From assembly GCF_009765705.1 (NCBI RefSeq), contig NZ_LMUX01000027.1, positions 179,731-243,137 of the forward strand: a stretch of 63,407 nt of DNA, in the 5' to 3' direction. A model generated the notes under the pieces. It was not told the DNA's origin. It saw nothing but the letters and a program-made list of their open reading frames with translations, and did not search any database. Below, piece by piece: positions 53,601-62,819 of this stretch. The position numbers and the translations under genes are program-made. This DNA comes from Burkholderia sp. L27(2015). Lineage in GTDB: Bacteria; Pseudomonadota; Gammaproteobacteria; Burkholderiales; Burkholderiaceae. How positions within the stretch are numbered: the stretch's first letter is position 1; the number at the start of each line of letters is the position of its first letter.

Positions 53601-54365
53601 ATGGTGAAGCGCCACTATGTGCACGGTTTACGCAATAGATTACTGATGCCCGAGAATTTTTTAATGACGCCTAGCACCGGTCCGAATCGCCAGAAAGTGG
53701 TCGATGTCCTATATGGTGAGCTACTGAAGTTGATAGTCGACGCCGAGTTCAAGGCGGGCGAGCGATTCGCTACGGAGGAAGCGCTATGTTCACGTTTCGG
53801 CACGTCGCGTCCTACGGTGCGCGAGGCATTGGCGCGGTTACGGGCAGACGGCCTGATCGTTTCGCGTCAAGGATCGGGCACCTACGTCACGCATACGCCG
53901 AGCAAGAGCGTTTTGCGCTTCGCGCGTGTCGAAAGCATCGCCGATATTCGTCGGTGCTATGAATTCCGCCTGAGTGTGGAAGCGGGTGCGGCGCGTTTGG
54001 CGGCAAAGATGCACGATTCGGCCGACATCGTTGCGCTCGAAGCGGCTTACGAAGCGTTGAACCAGGTGATCGCGTCCGACAAGGTCGGCTCTCACGAGGA
54101 TTTCTTGTTTCACCGCGCCATTGCGATCGCTTCAAAAAACAACTTCTTCGTGTCGACGCTCGATTCGATCCAGGAGCAAACGGCTTTCAGCATGCAACTC
54201 TCGCGCAGCTTATCGCAGGAGAGGAGCGACCAGCGTCGCGAAGAGGTGCAAGCGGAACACGCCAGGGTGCTGCAGGCGATCCGGCGGCGCGACGAATTGC
54301 AGGCGGAAATCAGCATGCGCGAGCACATCGACAACGCGAAACAGCGCATGTTCCAGGGCGATTAG
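53601..54365 (+). CDS. FadR/GntR family transcriptional regulator (FCD)
   Basis: A 254-residue regulator. Winged helix VLYGELLKLIVDAEFKAGERFATEEALCSRFGTSRPTVREALARLRADGLI (~34-84), then an FCD domain (ADIRRCYEFRLSVEAGAARLAA; DFLFHRAIAIASKNNFFV; EHARVLQAIRRRDELQAEISMREHIDNA). In-frame ATGs at 53646 and 53664 are alternative starts; none has a strong ribosome-binding site. It is the likely regulator of the divergent aldolase and the sugar-acid operon ~1.5 kb downstream. Confidence 0.9.
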   Translation: MVKRHYVHGLRNRLLMPENFLMTPSTGPNRQKVVDVLYGELLKLIVDAEFKAGERFATEEALCSRFGTSRPTVREALARLRADGLIVSRQGSGTYVTHTPSKSVLRFARVESIADIRRCYEFRLSVEAGAARLAAKMHDSADIVALEAAYEALNQVIASDKVGSHEDFLFHRAIAIASKNNFFVSTLDSIQEQTAFSMQLSRSLSQERSDQRREEVQAEHARVLQAIRRRDELQAEISMREHIDNAKQRMFQGD

Positions 54366-54429
54366 TCCCGCTCGGCGGGCGGCGGTCCACGCCTGGGATC
54401 CCAACCCGGTCCAGGCCCGGGGCCGCGGC

Positions 54430-54513
54430 TGGGCTCATACACCGGCTCATGTACGGGCTCATGCAGCGATGCAAGCAGCGACGCAAGCTGCGATTCATGC
54501 GCCGGTCATCCGG
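54430..54513. repeat. Degenerate 12-bp tandem repeat array after gntR
   Basis: About seven imperfect 12-base units (GGGCTCATACA-, CCGGCTCATGTA, CGGGCTCATGCA, GCGATGCAAGCA, GCGACGCAAGCT, GCGATTCATGCG) fill the gene-free spacer between the regulator stop and the terminator. No coding sense is evident. Confidence 0.6.
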
Positions 54514-54559
54514 CAAGAACAGAATATCCCTCTATAAACATCGCGGCCTTCAATAACAA

Positions 54560-54590
54560 ACGCCCCACGGCAAGCTTTGCCGTGGGGCGT
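54560..54590 (-). terminator. Strong intrinsic terminator for the DapA-family gene
   Basis: ACGCCCCACGGCAA and TTGCCGTGGGGCGT form a perfect 14-base-pair stem with a 3-base loop. On the minus strand it is followed by TTTGTTATTG, and it lies ~55 bases after the aldolase stop. It may also stop read-through from gntR. Confidence 0.85.
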
Positions 54591-54643
54591 GTCAAATTGA
54601 CGCAGTCGAACGCTATCGAGCCAGCTACGGCGTCAGCCTGTCA

Positions 54644-55570
54644 TCAAGCGAACAGCGACTGATTGAATGCGGCCAAGCGAAGCGCCGCCTCGGTCAGTGC
54701 GGGTAGGTTCTCCGGCAGGGTATTGGACAAAAACGGGACCGCGGGGCCCATTTGAGCGATTTTCGAAGCCGAGACCGCATCATGCAGAACCTGGATCGGG
54801 GAGGTCGCGTCGCGAATATCCTCGAGTGGCATGAAATGCTCGCGTAATGTCGCGGCACGATTCCAATCACCAGCCAGGATGGCTTTCAAGATTTCGAGCG
54901 AACCGCGCGGAGCGATACAACCCGAGCCCGTCGTGAAGCTGTTCATGCCGAATTCGCGCAAGTGGACAATCGCCGGGCGCTCACCGATGCCGCTGATGAA
55001 GTATTCAGCCGGCACCGCCTCCAACAGCCTGCGCAGGTAGGGATCGTTGGCCGGATCGCTGCGCACCGACGCGTATTTCACCGCCAGAATCCGCTCTTCG
55101 CCGACGAGCGTTGCGACGTGCTGCGGGTCGATGTATTCGTCGGACTTGATGTACAGGAAGAACGGCTTACCGAATGCATCTGAAAACCGGCGCAGCCCAT
55201 TAAGCAAGCCTGCCTGCGTCATCGGGCCGACGTAGGGCAGCACCATTGCGGTCGGGTAGTTGAGCTTCTTAAGGATGGGCGCCTGATCCATGATCTTGCC
55301 GAAATCGGGGCCGACCGACGGGATGATCCACGTCTGGTCGCTGCTTAAATCGTCCAGCATGCTCAGCATTTCAGCGTATTCGCTGAGTTGGGACTGATAG
55401 AAGTTGGCATTGCCGCCATACATCAGGAATCGTATCCCGCCCTCTTCGAGGTGCCGAATCAGCTTACCGTTCTCGACGGGGTTCAATGACAGGTCGGCAT
55501 TGCGCGCGACGGGAGGGACCGCAAGCGGGGACAGGTTCAAATCCGCGCGCCGCGCTGAGATGGGGTTCAT
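54644..55570 (-). CDS. Dihydrodipicolinate synthase (DapA) family aldolase/dehydratase
   Basis: A 308-residue TIM-barrel class I enzyme. The Schiff-base lysine is K165 in ILAVKYASVR and the family tyrosine is in FFLYIKS; YFISGIGERPAIVHLREFG and FTTGSGCIAP complete the barrel. The surrounding genes make a sugar-acid enzyme (2-keto-3-deoxy-sugar-acid aldolase or dehydratase) far likelier than lysine synthesis. Start ATG 55570 with AAGGAG. Divergent from the ABC importer; a GntR-type site lies in between. Confidence 0.85.
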   Translation of the reverse strand: MNPISARRADLNLSPLAVPPVARNADLSLNPVENGKLIRHLEEGGIRFLMYGGNANFYQSQLSEYAEMLSMLDDLSSDQTWIIPSVGPDFGKIMDQAPILKKLNYPTAMVLPYVGPMTQAGLLNGLRRFSDAFGKPFFLYIKSDEYIDPQHVATLVGEERILAVKYASVRSDPANDPYLRRLLEAVPAEYFISGIGERPAIVHLREFGMNSFTTGSGCIAPRGSLEILKAILAGDWNRAATLREHFMPLEDIRDATSPIQVLHDAVSASKIAQMGPAVPFLSNTLPENLPALTEAALRLAAFNQSLFA

Positions 55571-55629
55571 GCATGCTCCTTGTTGAATCGCGAAAAAGGG
55601 ATCGCCAAAATGTTGAATCAGTATAAAAG

Positions 55630-55793
55630 TTGTAAGACAAAAAAGCAAATACACTATTTTTGCTAAGGGTTTTTACCGACCCTGAAAAATTGATGAAAGC
55701 ATAAATAATTGATTTTTATGAAAATTCTGCAATTTTTCTCTAAAACAACCATTTAAAGGTTCCTTGACAATAGTAAGACAACTTAGCTATCTT
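55630..55793. promoter_or_regulatory. Divergent control region with two GntR-type sites and a promoter
   Basis: TTGTAAGACAA (55630-55640) lies ~60 bases before the aldolase start. TTGACA (55764-55769) and TATCTT (55788-55793, 18-base spacing) form a promoter toward the importer. AGTAAGACAAC (55772-55782) falls between these boxes, an ideal place for repression. Confidence 0.6.
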
Positions 55794-55857
55794 TGACAAA
55801 ACTCGGTAGAACCGGGGCGATTTACGCGGTCCAAAGAACCAAAAAAAAGGAGACGAT

Positions 55858-57027
55858 ATGAAGTTATCAAGCAAATTAGCGGGGCGCCTGTCCGTTTTGG
55901 GCGTGCTGCTGACTGCGATGTGGTCAACTGTGCCGGCGTACGCGGCCCCCGTTTCTATCAACATAGTCGACGTGGCCGGCAATTTGGCGCTGACGCAAAA
56001 GGGGTTCGAAGCGTTCCGCGATAAATACCCCGATCTCGTTTCAAACATGACTTTCACCAACGCGCCGGCGCCGCAACTGCCGGGCAAGCTGAAAGCCATG
56101 CAGGCCGCCGGACGTTCCGATATCGATCTGGTCCTGACCGGCACCGATGCGCTGGCCGCCGGCATCCAGCAAAACCTGTGGATGCCATTGTTGCCGGACC
56201 AAGCTGCCAAGTTTCCGGGTGTCCTGGACAAATTCGCCGCCGGCCCGCTCAAAATGCAGGAGCTTGCGCACGGCTTCGGCCTCGAAGTGACCTATTCGCC
56301 GGCCGGCCCGCTGCTGGAATACAACCCGGCCAAGGTGACCGACGTGCCCAAGACGCCGGCGCAATTGCTGTCGTGGTGCCAGGCACATCCGGGCAAGTTG
56401 ATCTATGCGCGTCCGGCCAATTCCGGTCCGGGACGTGCCTTCCTGATGGGCTTGCCGTACTTGCTGGGCGATAAGGATCCGCACGATCCGATCCACGGCT
56501 GGGACAAGACCTGGGCGTTTCTCAAGCAACTCAACGACTGCATCCCCTACTACCCGGGCGGCACGTCTGCAGTGATGAAAGAGCTGGGCGAAGGTTCACG
56601 CGACATGACCGTGTCGATGACGGGCTGGGACATCAACCCGCGCGCACTGGGCATTGTTCCCGCGAGCTTCAAGATCCAGGCATTCGACAATATGACCTGG
56701 GTCAGCGACGCGCATTACATGGTGATCCCCAAAGGCGTGCCCAAGGAAAAGCTGGACGTGCTGTTCAAGCTGATGAATTTCATGCTTGAGCCGACGCAGC
56801 AAGCGATGACCTACGACGACGGCTACTTCTATCCGGGTCCCGTGATCAAGGGCGTGTCGATCGATCAAGCGCCTGCGCATAGCCAGGAGGTGCTGAAGAC
56901 CTACGGCCGTCCCGAGTACACGAAGCTGATCGCGGATCATCCGCAGGTAGTGCCGCTCGATGCGTCGGCGATGGTGGCTGCGTTCCAGAAGTGGGACGCC
57001 GAGGTTGGGTCACAGAAGTCCAAGTAA
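55858..57027 (+). CDS. ABC transporter substrate-binding protein, family 1
   Basis: A 389-residue periplasmic protein. Signal peptide SKLAGRLSVLGVLLTAMWSTVPAYA; mature start APVSINIVDVAGNLALTQKGFEAF. Family-1 features include DIDLVLTGTDALAAGIQQNLWMPLL, GTSAVMKELGEGSRDMTVSMTGWDIN and LMNFMLEPTQQAMTYDDGYFYPG. Closer to the spermidine/Fe-type binding proteins than to maltose-binding protein. Preceded by AAGGAG. The context suggests a sugar acid or sugar as ligand. Confidence 0.9.
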   Translation: MKLSSKLAGRLSVLGVLLTAMWSTVPAYAAPVSINIVDVAGNLALTQKGFEAFRDKYPDLVSNMTFTNAPAPQLPGKLKAMQAAGRSDIDLVLTGTDALAAGIQQNLWMPLLPDQAAKFPGVLDKFAAGPLKMQELAHGFGLEVTYSPAGPLLEYNPAKVTDVPKTPAQLLSWCQAHPGKLIYARPANSGPGRAFLMGLPYLLGDKDPHDPIHGWDKTWAFLKQLNDCIPYYPGGTSAVMKELGEGSRDMTVSMTGWDINPRALGIVPASFKIQAFDNMTWVSDAHYMVIPKGVPKEKLDVLFKLMNFMLEPTQQAMTYDDGYFYPGPVIKGVSIDQAPAHSQEVLKTYGRPEYTKLIADHPQVVPLDASAMVAAFQKWDAEVGSQKSK

Positions 57028-57134
57028 GTAGTACGGCAGCGGTCACATGTTGTGTGGCCGCTTTTTACGACGTGATCCGGGCGGTGCATTTTGCTGCGCC
57101 CGGATCACTCATCTGAAGCGTTAGAGACATCGTT

Positions 57135-58223
57135 ATGAAGCACAATTTCAAGCAGTTGCGGCTCGATTCGGTATGCCGGAGTTTCACCAACGCCGAAGGC
57201 CAGCAGGTTCACGCCCTCAAGGGGCTGGATCTGAACATACAGCGTGGCGAATTCATCGCCTTGCTGGGGCCGTCGGGGTGCGGCAAGTCGACTGCATTGA
57301 ATTGCATTGCCGGGCTGACCTCGCTAACCGGTGGCGGCATCTGGCTGGACGAGGAGCGCATCGACGTGTTGTCGCCCGAGCGCCGCGGCTTCGGTATGGT
57401 GTTTCAGAACTACGCATTGTTTCCGCATATGTCGGTGCTGGAGAACGTCGGTTTCGGCCTGAAAATGCGCGGCGTGTCCAAGCAGGAAACGGCCAAGCGC
57501 GCGCGGGACGCACTCACACTGGTGCAACTGATCGGCCACGACAACAAATTGCCGGGGCAGTTATCGGGTGGCCAGCAGCAGCGCGTTGCCATCGCTCGCG
57601 CGATCGTGATCGAGCCGCCGCTGGTGCTGATGGACGAGCCCTTGTCCAACCTCGATACCAAGCTGCGCATCGAGATGCGCGCCGAGATCCGCCGCATTCA
57701 TAGCCAGCTTGAGCGCGCAACGATTTATGTCACGCACGATCAGGACGAAGCGCTGTCCATGGCCGACCGCATCGTTGTGATGCGCGACGGCGTAGTGCAG
57801 CAAGTCGCCACACCCAAGGAAGTCTACGGACGGCCGACGAATCTGCATGTCGCGCGTTTCATGGGTTATCGCAACGTGGCGCGCTTCACGATAGGCGCTG
57901 TACAAGAAGGACGCGCCTCACTGAATTCCAATGGCGTGGAACTGACCGGCACTGCCGTGAACGATCTGGGCGGCTCGCTGCAAGGCAGCGCCAACGTCGC
58001 GATGCGGCCCGAAGATTTCGAAGCCTGCGCGCCGGGTACCGCGAACGCGTTTACCGCTGATATTGAAACGGTCGAATACGGCGGCCGCGATTCGCTGATC
58101 CGGGTCAAATCCGCGTTCGGCCAGTTGTACGCACGCTTGCCGGGCGAGTTCGGCGCGGGCGACCGCATTGCGCTGCGTATCGCACCGGAGCGCGCACTGG
58201 TGTACGCAGGGGACGAAGCATGA
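57135..58223 (+). CDS. ABC transporter ATP-binding protein (PotA/UgpC-like)
   Basis: A 362-residue ATPase with Walker A LLGPSGCGKSTALNCIAGL, Q-loop VFQNYALFPHMSVLENVGFGLKMRG, signature LSGGQQQRVAIARAI, Walker B LVLMDEPLSNLDTKLR and H-loop VTHDQDEALSMADR. A C-terminal TOBE domain (~245-355: NVAMRPEDFEA; RIALRIAPERALVY) is typical of sugar and polyamine importers. Four-base overlap with the next permease gene. Confidence 0.92.
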   Translation: MKHNFKQLRLDSVCRSFTNAEGQQVHALKGLDLNIQRGEFIALLGPSGCGKSTALNCIAGLTSLTGGGIWLDEERIDVLSPERRGFGMVFQNYALFPHMSVLENVGFGLKMRGVSKQETAKRARDALTLVQLIGHDNKLPGQLSGGQQQRVAIARAIVIEPPLVLMDEPLSNLDTKLRIEMRAEIRRIHSQLERATIYVTHDQDEALSMADRIVVMRDGVVQQVATPKEVYGRPTNLHVARFMGYRNVARFTIGAVQEGRASLNSNGVELTGTAVNDLGGSLQGSANVAMRPEDFEACAPGTANAFTADIETVEYGGRDSLIRVKSAFGQLYARLPGEFGAGDRIALRIAPERALVYAGDEA

Positions 58224-59101
58224 GCGCATTCGCTATTCGTGCGCCGAGAGTTGCCGGGCGCGATTTCAAGGGTTGGCTCGTAGCGCCGGCGCTACTGTGC
58301 ATCGTCGCGCTATTCATTTATCCATTTGCCTATGGTCTCGCGCTATCATTTCAGCCGCTCAACGGCGGCAGCGCGTGGGCTAACTATATTCAATTCTTTA
58401 CCGACGCCACGCTGTGGCCGACCTTGATTGTCACGCTCAAGCTGGCCGTTCCGGCGACCTTGATCAACGTTGTGGCATCGGTGCCGGTGGCGTTCGCGCT
58501 CAGGCGCAAATCGCGCTATCAAAAGCTGGTAACCACTTTGCTCGTGATTCCGGTGACCTTGGGCACAGTGTTGATCGCCGACGGCATGTTGACGTACTTC
58601 GGGCCGAATGGCTGGTTCTCGCAAGCGGTCGGCGCCACGCATCTTTATTCCGAGGAAGTGCGCCTGACCCACAATTACTGGGGCGTGCTGATCTCGCTGG
58701 TGGTGTCCGGCTTTCCGTTCGCGTTTCTGCTGATCCTGTCCTACGTGACAGGCATCGATCCCACGCTGGCGCGTGCCGCGGCAACGTTGGGCGCGGGGCC
58801 TTGGGAGCAGTTCCGGCGCATCTATCTGCCGCTGCTGGTGCCGGGCCTGACGATGGCCGCTTGTTTGTCTTTCGTGCAGGCGTTTTCCGTGTTTCCATCG
58901 GCGGTCTTGCTGGGGGTTCCTGCGGGCGCGACGCGGGTGGTATCGATCGCCGCGTATGAGGCTGCGTTCGAATCCTACGATTATGGTCTTGCATCGACCA
59001 TCGCGATCATGATGGGTTTTGTCCAACTGTTGATCGTAGCGGCCATGCTCACGGCGCGGCGCGCGTTCTATAGCGGCCCGGTCTCGGGAGGAAAAGGCTG
59101 A
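58220..59101 (+). CDS. ABC transporter permease (first)
   Basis: A 293-residue membrane permease with six helices. Typical parts: VAPALLCIVALFIYPFAYGLALSFQPLN, NVVASVPVAFALRRKSRYQKLVTTLLVIPVTLGTVLIADGMLTYFGP and the EAA loop ARAAATLGAGPWEQFRRIYLPLLVPGLTMAACLSF. Translationally coupled to both neighbours (ATGA and TGATG overlaps). Confidence 0.9.
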   Translation: MSAFAIRAPRVAGRDFKGWLVAPALLCIVALFIYPFAYGLALSFQPLNGGSAWANYIQFFTDATLWPTLIVTLKLAVPATLINVVASVPVAFALRRKSRYQKLVTTLLVIPVTLGTVLIADGMLTYFGPNGWFSQAVGATHLYSEEVRLTHNYWGVLISLVVSGFPFAFLLILSYVTGIDPTLARAAATLGAGPWEQFRRIYLPLLVPGLTMAACLSFVQAFSVFPSAVLLGVPAGATRVVSIAAYEAAFESYDYGLASTIAIMMGFVQLLIVAAMLTARRAFYSGPVSGGKG

Positions 59102-60027
59102 TGCATAGCAAATCCAAACTCGTCGACGCACAATGGGACCGTTCGACACCGAGCAACAAACCCGTTCAAAGAAAAGAAGTCATGAAAGAGCAGTCCAAAT
59201 TGCCGGGAAAAATCTGGAAATGGGCCGTCTGGGGCACGGTGGTATTTTTCCTGCTGAACGTGGTGCTGTTGATCGCGACCGTAGCGGTCAACTCGGTAGG
59301 CACACGCTGGTTCGGCACGTTGCTGCCGGAGGGCTTTACCTTGCATTGGTATGTGCAGGCGTGGAGCGATTTCCAACTGGCGAGCGTGTTGCGGGTTACT
59401 GTGGAAGTGGTTGGCGCGGTGGTGCTGCTCTCGGTACTGCTGGGCGTGCCGGCAGCATATGCGCTGGCGCGTGTCGACTTTCCCGGCAAGCGCTTCGCGA
59501 TGCTGATTTTCCTGCTGCCGTTGATGGTGCCCCCGGTCACGTACGGGATTCCGATGGCTACCGTGATGTACAAGGTCGGCCTGGCCGGTACCTTGCCGGG
59601 CGTGATCATGGCCAATCTGGTGCCGTCGCTGCCGTTCGTGATCTTGGTGATGACGCCGTTCATCGAGCAGATCGACCCCAATCTCGAAGCCGCCGCGCGT
59701 ATTTTTGGCGCGAACACCTGGAAGTACTTCCGCTATGTGCTGGTGCCGCTGCTGGTGCCGGGCATGCTGGCAGCCGGGTTGCTGGTGCTGGTACGCACCA
59801 TCGGTATGTTCGAGCTGACCTTCTTTACCGCCGGCCCGGATACGCAAACCCTGGTGGTGGCGTTGTATTACGCGGTGTTTTCGACCGGTGTGCGCGCGTC
59901 GCAATCGATCGATGCGATGGCGATGATCTACATGGCGATCACGTTGGTGTGGGTGTTGATCGCGCTGCAGTTCGTCAGCCCGACGCAGTTGGTCAGCCGC
60001 GTCAAAGAACAGCCGCAGGGAGAGTGA
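59101..60027 (+). CDS. ABC transporter permease (second)
   Basis: A 308-residue permease. The first ~27 residues are polar; an alternative ATG at 59182 (KEQSKLPGKIWKWAVWGTVV) would remove them. Helices include VFFLLNVVLLIATVAVNSV and FAMLIFLLPLMVPPVTYGIPMATVMY; the EAA loop reads LEAAARIFGANTWKYFRYVLVPLLVPGMLAAGLL. With the previous gene it forms the heterodimeric channel of this importer. Confidence 0.9.
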   Translation: MHSKSKLVDAQWDRSTPSNKPVQRKEVMKEQSKLPGKIWKWAVWGTVVFFLLNVVLLIATVAVNSVGTRWFGTLLPEGFTLHWYVQAWSDFQLASVLRVTVEVVGAVVLLSVLLGVPAAYALARVDFPGKRFAMLIFLLPLMVPPVTYGIPMATVMYKVGLAGTLPGVIMANLVPSLPFVILVMTPFIEQIDPNLEAAARIFGANTWKYFRYVLVPLLVPGMLAAGLLVLVRTIGMFELTFFTAGPDTQTLVVALYYAVFSTGVRASQSIDAMAMIYMAITLVWVLIALQFVSPTQLVSRVKEQPQGE

Positions 60028-60029
60028 GC

Positions 60030-61010
60030 ATGCCGGCGAGAACGACTATGCCGGCGAGGCGCCCAGTACGCGAGCACTCGCCCGAGATCGAGGTGCTCTC
60101 GAAGTATGTGGCGCAGGTGGGCGAGTCGCCCGTTTGGGATGCATGTAACGGCGTGCTGTACTGGGTCGACATCGAAGGGCACAGCCTGCTGCAGTGGACG
60201 TACCGCACGGGCGCCACCCGGCAATGGCGATTCGACCGTGAAGTGTGCAGCATGGGTTTGAGCGACGATCAAACGCTGGTGCTCGCGTTGCGCGACGGCG
60301 TTTATCGCTTCGATACGAAGCTGGCCGCTCGCTCGGGCTCGCCGTTGAGCCACAGCTGCGAAGCGCTGACATTGATCGCCGAGATCGAGACCGATATTCC
60401 GACCAACCGCTTGAACGACGGCAAGATGGGCCCGGACGGCGCGTTCTGGGTGGGGTCGATGGATCAGCGTGCCGAAAAAGCCAACGTTGCCAGCCTCTAT
60501 CGAGTGAGCAGCGATGGCCGCGCACAACGTGTGGGCGAGCAGGTCAAGGTGTCGAACGGTCTGGGGTTCAGCCCCGATGGCCGCTACGTTTATCACTCGG
60601 ATTCTCGCGGGCCCTGGATCTTGCGCTATCCGTTCGACCCGGCCGCTCAAACGGTGGGTGCCGGGGTACAGTGGATCGAAATGCAGGCGGGATGGGGGCG
60701 CCCGGATGGCGCGGCTGTCGACGTCACCGGCTGTTACTGGAGTTGCGGTATCGACGCCGGACGTATCAACCGCTTTTCGCCTGAAGGCGAACTGATCGAG
60801 GTCTACCGCCTGCCGGTGACGCATCCGACCATGTGCTGTTTTGGCGGTGCGAATCACACCACGCTCTTCGTCACCTCGCTGCTACCTCCGGACGCCGCGC
60901 TCGCCGCGACCCAACCGTTGGCGGGGCGTTTGTTCAGTTTCCAGGTAGCGGTTGCCGGTTTGCCGGCATCGCGCTTCAAATCAAGCCAGACGCTCTCCTC
61001 ACTTACGTAA
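60030..61010 (+). CDS. SMP-30/gluconolactonase family lactonase
   Basis: A 326-residue six-bladed beta-propeller lactonase. Motifs: VAQVGESPVWDACNGVLYWVDIEGHSL (metal-binding Glu), TNRLNDGKMGPDGAFWVGSMD (metal-site Asn) and NGLGFSPDGRYVYHSDS (Asn, Asp). It opens sugar lactones to free acids. Start ATG 60030 with GGGAGAG; the frame stays open far upstream inside the permease gene, so the boundary relies on that site. In this locus it would follow the uronate-dehydrogenase-like step. Confidence 0.9.
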   Translation: MPARTTMPARRPVREHSPEIEVLSKYVAQVGESPVWDACNGVLYWVDIEGHSLLQWTYRTGATRQWRFDREVCSMGLSDDQTLVLALRDGVYRFDTKLAARSGSPLSHSCEALTLIAEIETDIPTNRLNDGKMGPDGAFWVGSMDQRAEKANVASLYRVSSDGRAQRVGEQVKVSNGLGFSPDGRYVYHSDSRGPWILRYPFDPAAQTVGAGVQWIEMQAGWGRPDGAAVDVTGCYWSCGIDAGRINRFSPEGELIEVYRLPVTHPTMCCFGGANHTTLFVTSLLPPDAALAATQPLAGRLFSFQVAVAGLPASRFKSSQTLSSLT

Positions 61011-61011
61011 G

Positions 61012-61806
61012 ATGCTCGATAAGAAAATTGTTTTGACCGGTGCGGGCGGCATGATCGGTACGGTGATCCGTGAATATTTTCATGCAGCCGGGCGCCCTCT
61101 GGTGATTTCGGATCTGCGCGCACTCAGCGATGTGCGCAGCAACGAGACGGCGTTGCACGGCGATCTATCCGATGCGGCGTTCACCGCGCAATTGCTTCAA
61201 GGCGCGGACGTGGTGATCCATATGGCGGGGATCTCGAACGACCAGCCGCTCGATGTCGTATTGCCGCACAATTTTGTCGCGCTCAATAACCTGTATGTCG
61301 CCGCTCATGCGCAGAAGGTCGAGCGCATTATTTTTGCGAGCAGCAACCATGCAATCGGCATGTATCCGGTGGGCCGCAAGATCGACACGCGCGTTGCGGT
61401 GAACCCCGACAGCTACTACGGCACCAGCAAGGTATGGGGCGAGGCGCTGGGTCGGATGTTCTGGGAAAAGCACGGCGTGGAATCGGTCTGCCTGCGCATC
61501 GGCTCGTTCCTGCCCAAACCGGTTTCGCAACGCAACCTGAGTACGTGGCTATCGCACCGCGATTTCTGCGCCTTGCTCGACGCGAGCGTGTACACCGAGG
61601 GTCTTGGCTTCGAAATCGTATACGGGGTATCGGCCAATACGCGGTCGTGGTGGGACAACAGCACGAGTCGCGTGCCGTACCGGCCGCAGGACAATGCCGA
61701 AGATTTCGCCGCGGCGATTGCGGCTGCGGGCGTGCCGGTGGATCCGCGCGATGCGGTGTATCAAGGGGGCGACTACGCTGCTCGCAATTTTGATCGTGCG
61801 ATTTAA
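61012..61806 (+). CDS. Uronate dehydrogenase-like NAD-dependent oxidoreductase
   Basis: A 264-residue short-chain/extended dehydrogenase. Nucleotide motif VLTGAGGMIGTVIRE, then VVIHMAGISND, FASSNHAIGMYP, catalytic YYGTSKVWGEALGR (Tyr-x3-Lys), CLRIGSFLP, STWLSHRDFCALLDA and YGVSANTRSWWDNS. These segments closely follow uronate dehydrogenase (aldohexuronate to aldarolactone). It starts one base after the lactonase stop. A lactone product feeding the neighbouring SMP-30 lactonase makes sense. Another sugar substrate is possible. Confidence 0.85.
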   Translation: MLDKKIVLTGAGGMIGTVIREYFHAAGRPLVISDLRALSDVRSNETALHGDLSDAAFTAQLLQGADVVIHMAGISNDQPLDVVLPHNFVALNNLYVAAHAQKVERIIFASSNHAIGMYPVGRKIDTRVAVNPDSYYGTSKVWGEALGRMFWEKHGVESVCLRIGSFLPKPVSQRNLSTWLSHRDFCALLDASVYTEGLGFEIVYGVSANTRSWWDNSTSRVPYRPQDNAEDFAAAIAAAGVPVDPRDAVYQGGDYAARNFDRAI

Positions 61807-61855
61807 TCAGGTTGCGTGAGTAGGCTGCACCAGCGAATAGCAAGCAATAGCGATA

Positions 61856-62776
61856 ATGAAACGTCCATCCGCACTGCTAAGTATTGATACGCCGATTCGG
61901 CTAAGCGCCGGCGCGCATAGCGCGCTGATTGCGCCGCAGGCTGGTGGGCGCGTGCTTAGCCTTTCGAGCGAGCGACGCGACGGCGGCGGCAGCGGGCAAG
62001 TCCACCAATGGTTGACGCCCATAACGGCGCATCAGTGGTTGAACAGCGAATGGCCCAAGGGCGGCTGCTATCCCCTCGTGCCGTTTTCGAACCGGGTACG
62101 CGGCGCGCGTTTCGCGTTCGACGATGCCGAGCATCAACTCGCAACGTTCGATGGCCAGGCTCATGCATTGCACGGCTACGGTCAATACGTTGCGTGGCAG
62201 GTCGATGCGTGTAGCGATACCGCGGTGACTCTGAGTTATGCGCATCGCGAAGGCGATTCGGGGTGGCCTTGGGCATTTCACGCCACGCAAACCCTGACGC
62301 TGGACACCGATGGCTTCACCCTCGCGATGCGCTTGCGCAATCTGTCGGACTATGCGATGCCCGCGGGTTTCGGTTTTCATCCGTATTTCAGTGCCGATCG
62401 AGCCAGCCTGAGCGCCGATTGGCGCTGGCCGCACGACAACGAAGAAATTGCGCTCAGGCGTGAACCGGCCGTGGCGCGCGAGCGCATCCATGACCGCACC
62501 GCAGAGGGCTATACGGAATATTGCAGTGGCTGGGACGGGCGCGCGCGCCTTACGTGGCACAACGGTGCGCATCTGGAAATGGCGGCGGACCCGGCCTTCG
62601 ATCATCTGGTGGTGCACTGCGCGCCTGGCCGCGATTACTTGTGCCTCGAACCCGTCACGCATGTGAGCGACGCGTTCAATCTGGCGCATGCCGGCGTGCC
62701 CGCGACCGGCTTACAGCGGCTTGCGCCCCAACAAGACATGCAGGGACAACTGACCTTGCGTTTGCAGCCTAATTGA
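61856..62776 (+). CDS. Aldose 1-epimerase family protein
   Basis: A 306-residue GalM-like mutarotase. Motifs: PLVPFSNRVRGARFAFDD, ALHGYGQYVAWQ, MPAGFGFHPYFSADRASL (catalytic His) and the late YLCLEPVTHVSDAFN with the catalytic Glu. It interconverts alpha and beta anomers, supplying the form used by the dehydrogenase. Start ATG 61856; 50 bases after the dehydrogenase stop, same strand. Confidence 0.88.
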   Translation: MKRPSALLSIDTPIRLSAGAHSALIAPQAGGRVLSLSSERRDGGGSGQVHQWLTPITAHQWLNSEWPKGGCYPLVPFSNRVRGARFAFDDAEHQLATFDGQAHALHGYGQYVAWQVDACSDTAVTLSYAHREGDSGWPWAFHATQTLTLDTDGFTLAMRLRNLSDYAMPAGFGFHPYFSADRASLSADWRWPHDNEEIALRREPAVARERIHDRTAEGYTEYCSGWDGRARLTWHNGAHLEMAADPAFDHLVVHCAPGRDYLCLEPVTHVSDAFNLAHAGVPATGLQRLAPQQDMQGQLTLRLQPN

Positions 62777-62819
62777 ATTGTCTTATTGATTCCGTCCGTG
62801 GGACGGGTGTGGAGAAATT

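Noticed and set aside
59133-60029. In-frame upstream extension of the SMP-30 lactonase
   Set aside because: It lies wholly within the permease gene and has no family similarity; GGGAGAG before 60030 marks the real start.
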